Assembly (NCBI GenBank): GCA_902797585.1
Contig: CADBTK010000112.1
Coordinates: forward strand, 1 to 6,956
DNA length: 6,956 bases
Direction: 5' to 3'
Source: Erysipelothrix rhusiopathiae
GTDB taxonomy: Bacteria > Bacillota_I > Bacilli_A > Erysipelotrichales > Erysipelotrichaceae
Shown: positions 1 through 6,029 of the stretch, one piece after another
Layout: each line of letters opens with the position of its first letter
Numbering within the stretch: the stretch's first letter is position 1
Notes under the pieces: model-generated
What the model was told of the DNA's origin: nothing
Databases searched by the model: none
The model's input: the letters and a program-made list of their open reading frames with translations, nothing else
Position numbers and translations under genes: made by a program

Positions 1-613
1 CAGCTACTACGATAATAACAATATCAGTAATTTGCGCACCACGAGCACGCATAGCAGTAAAGGCTTCGTGTCCTGGCGTATCTAAGAATGTTACTTTCTT
101 GTCATTGACACTTACTTGGTAGGCACCAATATGTTGGGTAATTCCCCCAAATTCTCCTTCGGTAACATTTGTTTTACGAATGGTATCTAACAAGGTTGGT
201 TTCCCATGGTCAACGTGCCCCATAATGGTAATTACTGGAGGACGAGAAACCATTTGACTTTCGTCTTCTTCAATGTTATCCAATTGCACCTCAATATCAT
301 CTTCTTCGATAATGATTTCTTTGGTTGCTTCTACATTGAATTCTGCACAGACAAGTTCTACATCTTCATCGCTTAATACGGTGTTGATTGTAGACATGTT
401 TCCTAATAAGAATAGGAACTTAATGATTTCAGAACTATTGCGTTGTAACAATTCCGCTAATTTTCCAACCGTAATTGGTTGCGTATATGTAATGGCGGTT
501 ACTTCTGGTTCCTTTTTTCTTGGTTGTGCTTGAACCGGTTTTTGATTTCGGTTGTTCTTGTTTTGTTTCTTCTTATTGGGTTTTCTTTTTTGATGTTGTT
601 TATTGTAAGCCAT
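1..613 (-). CDS. infB: Translation initiation factor IF-2, N-terminal part (cut by left window edge)
   Basis: IF-2 is the GTPase that brings initiator fMet-tRNA to the 30S subunit and promotes 50S joining. Only the first 204 codons are present. Residues 1-36 are a Lys/Asn/Gln-rich basic tail. Residues about 38-95 match the IF2_N domain ([10 protein letters not shown], then LLGNMSTIN). The G domain begins near residue 126 ([15 protein letters not shown]) and continues through the [12 protein letters not shown] switch region and the G3 motif DTPGH (about 179-183) to TDIVIIVVA at the edge. The linker is very short compared with E. coli and B. subtilis IF-2, which fits short-form IF-2 of some Firmicutes. 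Two ATGs are adjacent; I chose the inner one (611-613) because GGTG is then about 6 nt upstream, but 616 is possible. The start overlaps the end of ylxQ by about 14 nt, so translation is probably coupled. Oddity: the P-loop reads GKPT where GKTT or GKTS is expected. Identity is certain. Confidence 0.97.
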   Translation of the reverse strand, partial: MAYNKQHQKRKPNKKKQNKNNRNQKPVQAQPRKKEPEVTAITYTQPITVGKLAELLQRNSSEIIKFLFLLGNMSTINTVLSDEDVELVCAEFNVEATKEIIIEEDDIEVQLDNIEEDESQMVSRPPVITIMGHVDHGKPTLLDTIRKTNVTEGEFGGITQHIGAYQVSVNDKKVTFLDTPGHEAFTAMRARGAQITDIVIIVVA

Positions 614-908
614 CATTCTCACCAACTTTCTTTAATATAGTTTGGGCAAAACCATTATCGGTAATGGCTATTGCCGAATAATTACGAATAGAAATCTTTT
701 CCATATCTTTTTGGGTAATATTTACACATGGTATGGAATAGTATTCCGTTTTATTTAGAACTTTTTTCTTAGTGTTATTCCCACACGTTTCACTGATTAA
801 TACCAATTTGGCTTTTTGCGATTGAATGGAAGGAATCAAGTTTGAACCAACTTGAACCTTACCAGCTTTGATCGCAATTTGAACCATATTAATCCAGTTA
901 TTGGACAT
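600..908 (-). CDS. rplGA: YlxQ, L7Ae/L30e/Gadd45-family RNA-binding protein
   Basis: This 102-residue protein has the length and pattern of the YlxQ family, ribosomal-protein-L7Ae-like proteins always found between nusA/ylxR and infB in Firmicutes. Family traits seen are an N-terminal helix with [10 protein letters not shown] (about 13-22), the core strand AKLVLISE (about 33-40) followed by NNTKKKV (44-50), and the C-terminal ITDNGFA (about 83-89). L7Ae relatives bind kink-turn RNA; the exact target of bacterial YlxQ is not settled, so RNA binding is a family inference. It overlaps the end of ylxR by 11 nt and the start of infB by about 14 nt. The nearest SD-like GAGG is about 12 nt upstream of the ATG, longer than ideal, so initiation may rely on coupling to ylxR. 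The start gives full-length alignment with the family. Confidence 0.93.
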   Translation of the reverse strand: MSNNWINMVQIAIKAGKVQVGSNLIPSIQSQKAKLVLISETCGNNTKKKVLNKTEYYSIPCVNITQKDMEKISIRNYSAIAITDNGFAQTILKKVGENDGLQ

Positions 909-1152
909 GTTTCAATAATTCCTCATACACTGAATCATCAATTTTCGATTCTAAAGCGCGTTCTAGTGCTTTATTCTTTTTTGCTAATTCAATGGTTTCC
1001 GCTTTTTTTGAAACATAAGCTCCGTGCCCATTTTGTTTCCCTGTAGGATCAACCACAATTTCTCCTTCAGGGGTACGTACAACACGAAGCAATTCCATTT
1101 TTGGAAAACGTTCTTGGGTAACTACACATTTACGCATAGGTATTTTACGCAT
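898..1152 (-). CDS. rnpM: YlxR family protein (RNase P modulator, DUF448)
   Basis: An 84-residue protein of the YlxR family, encoded between nusA and ylxQ as in most Firmicutes. Family hallmarks are IPMRKCVVTQE near the N-terminus (residues 4-14), the LLRVVRTPEGEIVVDPTGK strand region (21-39) and the NGHGAYVSKKAE loop and helix (41-52). B. subtilis YlxR (RnpM) has been reported to bind RNase P RNA and modulate its activity; the assignment here is by family and synteny. The usual motif is GRGAY; here the Arg is His43, which is unusual but may be tolerated. The ATG is 9 nt after the nusA stop. The SD is AGGAGAA and shares bases with the nusA stop codon (TAGGAGAA), which fixes the start. The gene overlaps ylxQ by 11 nt. 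Confidence 0.95.
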   Translation of the reverse strand: MRKIPMRKCVVTQERFPKMELLRVVRTPEGEIVVDPTGKQNGHGAYVSKKAETIELAKKNKALERALESKIDDSVYEELLKHVQ

Positions 1153-1161
1153 AAGCTTCTC

Positions 1162-2784
1162 CTAGTCGTAGTATTCGTCATATTCTTCGTAGTCGACATC
1201 TTCATCCCAACGTTCCATTTCATCTTCTTGTTGAGCTTCGATTTCTGCCAACTCTTCATCCGAATAAATAGGTTTCATTTGTTCGAATGCTTCTTTGTTT
1301 TCTTCGACTTTTTCTTCGACTTTTACTTCTTCTTTTACTTCTTTAACTTTTTTCGGTTTTGCTTTTACTTCTTCTTTAGCACTAGCATCGGCAAAGTCTT
1401 CAAATTTTGAAGTATAAGCTTTTACTTCTTGCGCACGTTCTTTTTTACGTTTTTCTTTCGCAATACGTGCTGCTTCTTCCATTTCTTCTTGTTCTTTCTT
1501 TTCTTGTTCTTGATCGAACATAGATTGAGCAGAAGCAGGCGTTTGTACTGGTTCTACTGGTTCAACTTCATCCGCATATGTGAATTCGATGTCTTCCACA
1601 ACAGACATGTCATCGTCATTTGTTGTATTTTTCAACTCATCAATACGTTGTTGTTGTTTGTAAGCACGTTCTTGTGCTTTCGCTTCCATGTATTCATCCA
1701 ACATAGCTTGTGATAATGCACGGTAATCAATACCATTTTCAATCATTTCACTTTCTGCTTTAATGTCGATTTTACGTTCTGTTAATTTTACAGCTAAACG
1801 AGCATTTTTCCCTTTTTTACCAATGGCTAAAGATAATTGGTTATCAGGAACTACAACGATTAATCCACCTTCTACTTCAGGATTAGGGAATACTCCTAAA
1901 CTTTCACTTGGTGCTAATGCATTTTGAATCAATTCAGAAATGTTGTCGCTCCATTCAAAGATATCGATTTTTTCACCACTTAATTCATTGATGATGTTTT
2001 GCACACGGCTTCCACGTGGTCCAATACATGCTCCAATTGGGTCGATGTTTTCGTTGTGAGAGTAAACCGCAATTTTTGTACGTTCACCCGCTTCACGAGC
2101 AATGGCTTTGATTTCTACTGTTCCTTGATAAATCTCCGTTACTTCACGTTCAAATAAACGGCGTACAAATTCAGGAGTAGAACGAGATACTAATACTTGA
2201 GCTCCTTTCCCTTCTTTGTGAACTTCATCAATAACCACAAGGATATTTTGTCCTTCACGGTATGTTTCACCAGGGATTTGAGAACTTTTCTTCATCATCG
2301 CTTCGGTTTTACCGATATTAACAGTGGCATATTTTTCTCCCACTGTTTCTACAGTTCCTAAAATCATGTCTCCGACTTTATCCGAATATGCTTCGTATAC
2401 AATTTGTTTTTCTGCTTCACGGATTTTTTGTTTAATCACGTTTTTCGCAACGGTAATTTCAGCACGATCAAATTGAGTGAAATCAACTTCCGGTTCTGAA
2501 ATAAAATCCCCTACTTTTACATCCGGGTTTACTTTTTGTGCTTCGGCTAATTCAATTTCAAGAGCATCGTCTTCCACTTCTTCCACAACGATTCTCTCTG
2601 GATAAATGTGGATGTATTCATCCAATTCAACACGTACATAGGCATCGTTCATTTCTACGTGTTTACGGTACGCTTTGGCCATTGCTTCTTTTAAAGCTTC
2701 TTCGACAATTTCAGGTGTCAATTGGCGGTCAGATTCAATGTCCAATAATACTCTCTTTAAATCTTCTGCTTTTACTTTCTTCAT
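1162..2784 (-). CDS. nusA: Transcription termination/antitermination factor NusA with long charged C-terminal tail
   Basis: NusA binds RNA polymerase and nascent RNA, promoting pausing, hairpin folding and intrinsic termination. At 540 residues it is much longer than the ~370-residue Firmicute core (B. subtilis 371). Domains: RNAP-binding N-terminal domain about 1-130; S1 domain about 135-200 (VGDMILGTVETVG); KH1 about 205-280 with IGPRGSRVQNI at 254-264; KH2 about 285-345 with IGKKGKNARLA at 321-331. The core ends near 350. Residues 350-540 are an extension with no domain I recognise: a Glu/Gln-rich, probably helical stretch (358-385), a Glu-rich then Lys/Arg-rich part (423-455), a Lys/Glu repeat (469-498) and a very acidic end, WDEDVDYEEYDEYYD. 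The E. coli acidic repeats AR1/AR2 are folded and different in sequence, so I do not call this AR. SD AGGAG lies 6 nt before the ATG and overlaps the rimP stop. The second gene of the operon. Confidence 0.98.
   Translation of the reverse strand: MKKVKAEDLKRVLLDIESDRQLTPEIVEEALKEAMAKAYRKHVEMNDAYVRVELDEYIHIYPERIVVEEVEDDALEIELAEAQKVNPDVKVGDFISEPEVDFTQFDRAEITVAKNVIKQKIREAEKQIVYEAYSDKVGDMILGTVETVGEKYATVNIGKTEAMMKKSSQIPGETYREGQNILVVIDEVHKEGKGAQVLVSRSTPEFVRRLFEREVTEIYQGTVEIKAIAREAGERTKIAVYSHNENIDPIGACIGPRGSRVQNIINELSGEKIDIFEWSDNISELIQNALAPSESLGVFPNPEVEGGLIVVVPDNQLSLAIGKKGKNARLAVKLTERKIDIKAESEMIENGIDYRALSQAMLDEYMEAKAQERAYKQQQRIDELKNTTNDDDMSVVEDIEFTYADEVEPVEPVQTPASAQSMFDQEQEKKEQEEMEEAARIAKEKRKKERAQEVKAYTSKFEDFADASAKEEVKAKPKKVKEVKEEVKVEEKVEENKEAFEQMKPIYSDEELAEIEAQQEDEMERWDEDVDYEEYDEYYD
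1291..1380 (-). repeat. Low-complexity Lys/Glu-Val repeat region inside nusA
   Basis: Residues about 469-498 of NusA are made almost only of K, E and V, with A and P, in units such as KEEVK, KEVKEEVK and VEEKVEE. On the plus strand this appears as degenerate repeats of ttttacttcttct and cttcgacttttt. Such purine-rich coding repeats can expand or contract by slippage, so tail length may differ between strains. The plus-strand Phe-rich reading frames across this region are shadows of it. Confidence 0.7.
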
Positions 2785-2793
2785 GTTGTTCTC

Positions 2794-3252
2794 CTATATC
2801 TTTACTGCAGTACGGAATTCTTTCAAATTCTCTTTATCGATTTCAATCGTTTTCTTACGAGTCTTTTCTTTATATTCAATACAAACACTAGTTTCATTGT
2901 TAGCGACAAGTGTTCCATATACATCAGAAAGCCCTTGTTTTGGATCTTTCATTTTGGCATATACATAAGAACCAATTTCTCGATTGATATGTTCTTCCGT
3001 TTTCAATGGTCTTTCAGCTCCAGGTGAACAAACTTCTAAGTTGTATTCACTGGCATACCAATCCATTTCATCCAATACATCCGATATCAATTGACTACAT
3101 GTTGCACATGTGTCCAAATCGGTTTCTCCATCTTTCTTTTCAACGGAAATTCGCAATAGAGGTGGTTGTTGATTCGTTAACCATTCCATCTCATACAATG
3201 AGCACCCCTGCCCTTCTAAAACGGGGATAATTCGTTGTTTGATTTTATCCAT
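2794..3252 (-). CDS. rimP: Ribosome maturation factor RimP
   Basis: RimP assists late assembly of the 30S subunit. From the chosen start it is 152 residues, normal for the family. The N-terminal domain has VLEGQGCSLYEMEW (11-24) and LLRISVEKKDGETDLDTC (32-49), then YNLEVCSPGAERPL (70-83), which matches the family signature YxLEVSSPGxxRPL. The C-terminal SH3-like domain runs about 87-152. Start choice: the frame is open to a TTG at 3273, but the ATG at 3252 has GGGAG five to six bases upstream and begins MDKIKQ like the family, so 3252 is preferred; the TTG version would place the SD inside the coding region. First gene of the rimP-nusA-ylxR-ylxQ-infB operon. Its SD directly follows the T-rich tail of a terminator-like hairpin. 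Confidence 0.96.
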   Translation of the reverse strand: MDKIKQRIIPVLEGQGCSLYEMEWLTNQQPPLLRISVEKKDGETDLDTCATCSQLISDVLDEMDWYASEYNLEVCSPGAERPLKTEEHINREIGSYVYAKMKDPKQGLSDVYGTLVANNETSVCIEYKEKTRKKTIEIDKENLKEFRTAVKI

Positions 3253-3263
3253 TTTTACTCCCT

Positions 3264-3296
3264 TCCAAAACAAAGAGTGGGATGTCCCACTCTTTT
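3264..3296 (-). terminator. Terminator-like hairpin in the rimP leader (gmk terminator and/or nusA-operon attenuator)
   Basis: AAAGAGTGGG and CCCACTCTTT (3272-3281 and 3286-3295) form a perfect 10-bp stem with a 4-nt loop. On the minus strand it is followed by GTTTTGG, so the tract is TTTGTTTT. This is an intrinsic terminator shape with an interrupted U-tract, typical of weaker or factor-assisted sites. It lies downstream of the gmk stop, but also downstream of the predicted rimP promoter and immediately before the rimP SD. It may therefore act both as gmk terminator and as leader attenuator. The plus strand also has a T-rich tail after the stem (TTTTGTT). Confidence 0.8.
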
Positions 3297-3313
3297 GTTC
3301 CGATTACATACTG

Positions 3314-3342
3314 AATTTAACACACTTTAACGCGTGTTTCAA
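3314..3342 (-). promoter_or_regulatory. Predicted promoter of the rimP-nusA-infB operon
   Basis: On the minus strand TTGAAA (3337-3342, 5/6 to TTGACA) is followed after 17 bp by TAAATT (3314-3319, 4/6 to TATAAT), with TGT directly before the -10, an extended -10 arrangement. The predicted start is near 3307, giving a leader of about 55 nt to the rimP ATG with the hairpin at 3272-3295 inside it. It starts within 10 bp of the gmk stop. The spacer contains a 20-bp dyad (see findings). Confidence 0.5.
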
Positions 3343-3349
3343 GCCTTAT

Positions 3350-3931
3350 TTATGCCGTTTCTTCTTGTTTTTCCATTTCACGAAGAATAATATCTTCAAT
3401 CAGTTTAGCAGCCAAGATTGGATCTTCATTACAAACTGGATGTTTATAATTCCCAATCATCTTTAATTCATGTTCGGCTTTAGCTAGACGTTGTTGAATA
3501 ATTTCTTCTGGTTCACTTCTTCGCCCACGAATACGATTTTCCAATTCTTCCATGCTTGGTGGATAAACAAAGATACTTAAAGCATCTGGTACTTTCTCTT
3601 GTACTTGGGTTGCTCCTTGTACCTCAATTTCTAACAATACATTCTTTCCTAGGTCGCGAAGACGGTTTCCTTCCGCTAATGGTGTTCCATAATAATTCCC
3701 AACGAATTCTGCATATTCTAATAATTCCCCTTTTTCAATAGCTTCTTTAAATCCTTCTTTTGTTGTAAAGAAGTAATCCACACCATCGACTTCTCCTTCT
3801 CTTGGTTGACGCGTTGTCATAGAAGTAGAATAAGCTAAGTTTAAATCTTGGTTGGTTTCAAACATTTTACGTAATGTTCCTTTTCCAACGCCACTAGGCC
3901 CACTTAAGATAATCAATAATCCTCGTTTCAT
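3350..3931 (-). CDS. gmk: Guanylate kinase
   Basis: Catalyses ATP + GMP to ADP + GDP, an essential step of guanine nucleotide supply. 193 residues, close to the family norm of ~200. The P-loop GPSGVGKGT is at 11-19. The GMP-binding segment is YSTSMTTRQPREGEVDGVDY (34-53), followed by LLEYAEFVGNYYGTP (70-84), LEIEVQGA (100-107) and the lid region RIRGRRSE (133-140). The frame extends upstream to a TTG at 3937, but the ATG at 3931 is chosen because GAGG lies 7 nt upstream, whereas the TTG would almost touch the SD. The gene is divergent from rqcH, a neighbourhood also seen in Bacillus (yloA...gmk). No rpoZ follows it here; the next gene is rimP. Confidence 0.97.
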   Translation of the reverse strand: MKRGLLIILSGPSGVGKGTLRKMFETNQDLNLAYSTSMTTRQPREGEVDGVDYFFTTKEGFKEAIEKGELLEYAEFVGNYYGTPLAEGNRLRDLGKNVLLEIEVQGATQVQEKVPDALSIFVYPPSMEELENRIRGRRSEPEEIIQQRLAKAEHELKMIGNYKHPVCNEDPILAAKLIEDIILREMEKQEETA

Positions 3932-3952
3932 AATCAAATCCTCTTTTTTACT

Positions 3953-3981
3953 ATTCTATCTTTTCTACCCTTATTTGACAA
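3953..3981 (-). promoter_or_regulatory. Predicted gmk promoter
   Basis: On the minus strand TTGTCA (3976-3981, 5/6) and TAGAAT (3953-3958, 5/6) are separated by exactly 17 bp. The predicted start is near 3946, about 15 nt upstream of the gmk ATG, with the SD AGAGGA in between. This is a good sigma-A-type promoter. Confidence 0.65.
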
Positions 3982-4060
3982 ATTGAACTTTCCCTTATTA
4001 AAACTTCTTTTTTGATCTATTTGCCATTCCAAATAAATCAATGTTTCGCAACAATGGTTA

Positions 4061-4069
4061 TGATACAAT
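4061..4069 (+). promoter_or_regulatory. Predicted extended -10 promoter of rqcH
   Basis: TGATACAAT is a TGn motif directly joined to TACAAT (5/6 to TATAAT). No good -35 is seen at 16-18 bp spacing, which fits the extended -10 class. The start would be near 4076, leaving a leader of about 17 nt holding the SD AAGGTGGTGA (4077-4086). The rest of the 3932-4092 gap holds only the gmk promoter; I see no further RNA element in it. Confidence 0.5.
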
Positions 4070-4092
4070 CTCTAATAAGGTGGTGAAACACA

Positions 4093-5733
4093 ATGGCCAT
4101 AGATGGATTATTTTTATACAATGTGGCACAACACTTAAATCAAGTATGCCCATGTAAAATTAGTAAAATTCAAAATATCAGTGATGAAGAACTGCTTTTT
4201 GTTCTTCATACCAAACAAGGAAATAAACGATTGGTATGCAATGTTCGTTCCAACACCAACCGTATTTACTTTGTAGATTCCATTGAAACAACGCAAGGGA
4301 TACCATCCAACTTTGTGATGGTCTTACGAAAACAATTGTCTCAAGGAACGATTGAATCCATTCAACAAATATCCTTTGATCGCTTATTGAAATTCACCCT
4401 TGCCTCTCGCAATGAATTTGGTGATGCGACTCGATTTTATTTATATGTTGAATTAATGGGAAAATATGCCAATATCGTTTTGGTCAATTCAGACAATATC
4501 ATTGTGGATGCTCTAAAACGAATTCCAGTTTATGAAAACTCCAAAAGAACCATTCACCCAGGAGCTAAATATACCTTGCCTGCTCAACCAGAAAAACAAA
4601 ACCCATTGGAAGTAGAAAATGTGGATATGGATAGTTCTTTAGTTAAACAAGTTTATGGGTTTTCTCCCGTTTTATCCAATGAGTTTCAAACGCGGATGAT
4701 TCAAGGACAAAGCTTTAAAGACATATTAAAAGAATTATTAGAATCCGATACTTTATATTGTTACGAAAAAGAATATCATTGTTTGCCTTTAACGCATTTA
4801 CATCAAAGTCAAACCACCTATCCTTTAATGGAAGGAATGCAGAAACTTTACCAAGACAATGAATCGAAAGCACGAATTAAAGAACAATGTGGAGATGTCT
4901 TCCGTACAGTTAGTAAAGAAAAGAAAAAACACGAAAAGAAATTACCAAAGCTTCAAGACAGTTTGGAACAAGCCAAAGACTTAGAAATTTATAAAGAGTA
5001 TGGAGATTTACTTTTTGCATATATGGGACAAATCAAAAAAGAAAAAGAAGTGCAAGTTCCTAATTTTGAAGATGGGTCTATGGTTTCTATTCCACTTGAT
5101 ATGCGTTTTGATATCAAAGGCAATGCCAATAAGTATTACCAAAAATATCATAAGTTAAAAAGAAGCCAAGATATATTGGAACAACAAATTCAATTGTGCA
5201 AACAAGACATTGATTACTTTACCCAACTGGAAGAACAATTAAAACATTGTTCCATTGAAGATGCCTTGGAAATTCGACAAGAATTAATCGATAAAAAAGT
5301 ATTATCACAACGAAAAGTTCGAATGAATAAAAAGAAAAAGGCCATCCCTAACTTATTGCACTTACAAGTAGAGAATGCCGATATCTATGTAGGTAAGAAC
5401 AATATCCAAAACCACTACATTATTCAAAAACTAGCTCGTAAACAAGATACTTGGTTCCATGTCAAAGACTATCATGGATCCCATGTTCTATGTAAAAGCG
5501 AGACGATGGATGAAACACTCATTCGTATGTGTGCCTTATTAGCTGCCTTCTATTCAAAAGGTGGACAATCCAGTAGTGTACCTGTGGATTATTGTTCAGT
5601 TTCACAACTAAGAAAAGTGCCAGGGGCTGCGTTAGGGTTTGTAACCATGAAGCAATACCAAACCATCTACATTGACCCTGAACAAGAAATCGTTGATCAA
5701 TGGATCAAACAATACCAAATCAAAAGACGCTAG
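4093..5733 (+). CDS. rqcH: Ribosome quality control protein RqcH (NFACT family, fibronectin-binding-protein-A-like)
   Basis: RqcH (bacterial homologue of Rqc2/NEMF; B. subtilis YloA) binds 50S subunits carrying stalled peptidyl-tRNA and recruits tRNA-Ala to add poly-alanine tails that mark the chain for degradation. Older databases call it fibronectin-binding protein A. 546 residues, near the usual 550-580. The NFACT-N domain starts at the N-terminus and includes RIYFVDS (57-63), FVMVLRKQL (74-82), the Asp96-Arg97 pair in ISFDRLLKF, and LMGKYANIVLV (121-131). The Asp-Arg pair corresponds to the DR motif needed for tRNA recruitment in B. subtilis. Lys/Glu-rich helices consistent with the coiled coil lie around 255-310 and 345-405. 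The C-terminal NFACT-R domain (about 420-530) has IYVGKNNIQNHYIIQKLA, TWFHVKDYHGSHV and SVPVDYCSVSQLRKVPGA. SD AAGGTGGTGA lies about 7 nt before the ATG. Monocistronic, convergent with the barstar gene. Confidence 0.96.
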   Translation: MAIDGLFLYNVAQHLNQVCPCKISKIQNISDEELLFVLHTKQGNKRLVCNVRSNTNRIYFVDSIETTQGIPSNFVMVLRKQLSQGTIESIQQISFDRLLKFTLASRNEFGDATRFYLYVELMGKYANIVLVNSDNIIVDALKRIPVYENSKRTIHPGAKYTLPAQPEKQNPLEVENVDMDSSLVKQVYGFSPVLSNEFQTRMIQGQSFKDILKELLESDTLYCYEKEYHCLPLTHLHQSQTTYPLMEGMQKLYQDNESKARIKEQCGDVFRTVSKEKKKHEKKLPKLQDSLEQAKDLEIYKEYGDLLFAYMGQIKKEKEVQVPNFEDGSMVSIPLDMRFDIKGNANKYYQKYHKLKRSQDILEQQIQLCKQDIDYFTQLEEQLKHCSIEDALEIRQELIDKKVLSQRKVRMNKKKKAIPNLLHLQVENADIYVGKNNIQNHYIIQKLARKQDTWFHVKDYHGSHVLCKSETMDETLIRMCALLAAFYSKGGQSSSVPVDYCSVSQLRKVPGAALGFVTMKQYQTIYIDPEQEIVDQWIKQYQIKRR

Positions 5734-5759
5734 ATTTATTCTCTGGCGTCTTATTTTTC
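5724..5759 (+). terminator. Rho-independent terminator of rqcH, over both convergent stop codons
   Basis: AAGACGC (5724-5730) pairs with GCGTCTT (5746-5752). The inner TAG/CTG extends the stem to 10 bp with one G-T pair and a loop of about 9 nt. It is followed on the plus strand by TTATTTTT. The left arm lies in the last codons of rqcH and the rqcH stop is in the stem; the right arm runs into the stop codon of the barstar gene. The minus strand has a weaker T-tract (CTTTTGATTT), so it may work in both directions. Confidence 0.75.
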
Positions 5760-6029
5760 AAATCTTAAATGCAAATGTTCATTTTCATCACACGCATCAG
5801 CAATAACCATCAGCGTTCGATATCCATAATCATCTTGACTTAATTCCTGTAGATCTTCCATTGTGATAATCCAGTCTATTTCATCTTCGATTTCACTTAA
5901 GATATCATGCAAAGCATCTAAGTTTTTTCCAAAATGACTAGGACAATCTAAATGTTCACACATGAAATCATACATATCATATTTATTTGTTAGTTCATCT
6001 GGATCTAATCGTATTATTTTTGTATTCAT
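5751..6029 (-). CDS. Barstar-family ribonuclease inhibitor
   Basis: 92-residue acidic protein matching barstar (89 residues), the cytoplasmic inhibitor that covers the active site of barnase. The diagnostic segment is CPSHFGKNLDALHDILSEI (29-47), aligning with LPEYYGENLDALWDCL of B. amyloliquefaciens barstar. By that alignment the key acidic residues Asp35 and Asp39 are kept as Asp38 and Asp42; Tyr29 is replaced by His32, Trp38 by His41 and Glu76 probably by Asp78. No signal peptide, as expected for a cytosolic inhibitor. Its ATG overlaps the ribonuclease stop as ATGA, and the SD GGAGAG is 8 nt upstream inside the ribonuclease gene, so production of the inhibitor is coupled to that of the enzyme. 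The partner right upstream makes this assignment firm. Confidence 0.93.
   Translation of the reverse strand: MNTKIIRLDPDELTNKYDMYDFMCEHLDCPSHFGKNLDALHDILSEIEDEIDWIITMEDLQELSQDDYGYRTLMVIADACDENEHLHLRFEK

Noticed and set aside
273..533. Plus-strand Ser-rich open frame, and others at 852-1046, 2538-2968, 3006-3230, 3239-3466, 3556-3741 and 6127-6384
   Set aside because: All lie opposite confidently identified genes (infB, ylxQ/ylxR, nusA, rimP, gmk, ribonuclease), show no family resemblance and lack convincing ribosome binding sites.
1024..1410. Plus-strand Phe-rich open frame (128 codons), and the similar one at 1429-1713
   Set aside because: Shadows of the Lys/Glu-rich NusA tail on the other strand: the composition is almost only F, with Y, L and S, there is no SD, and nusA is certain here.
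3253..3273. Upstream TTG start for rimP adding MFWKGVK
   Set aside because: The TTG lies at the foot of the hairpin, has no SD, and the extra codons run through the real SD of the ATG at 3252.
3975..4003. Plus-strand TTGACA (3975-3980) as a -35 for rqcH
   Set aside because: It is the complement of the gmk -35 and its 17-bp-spaced hexamer TTAAAA is a poor -10 (3/6). The extended -10 at 4061-4069 is better placed.
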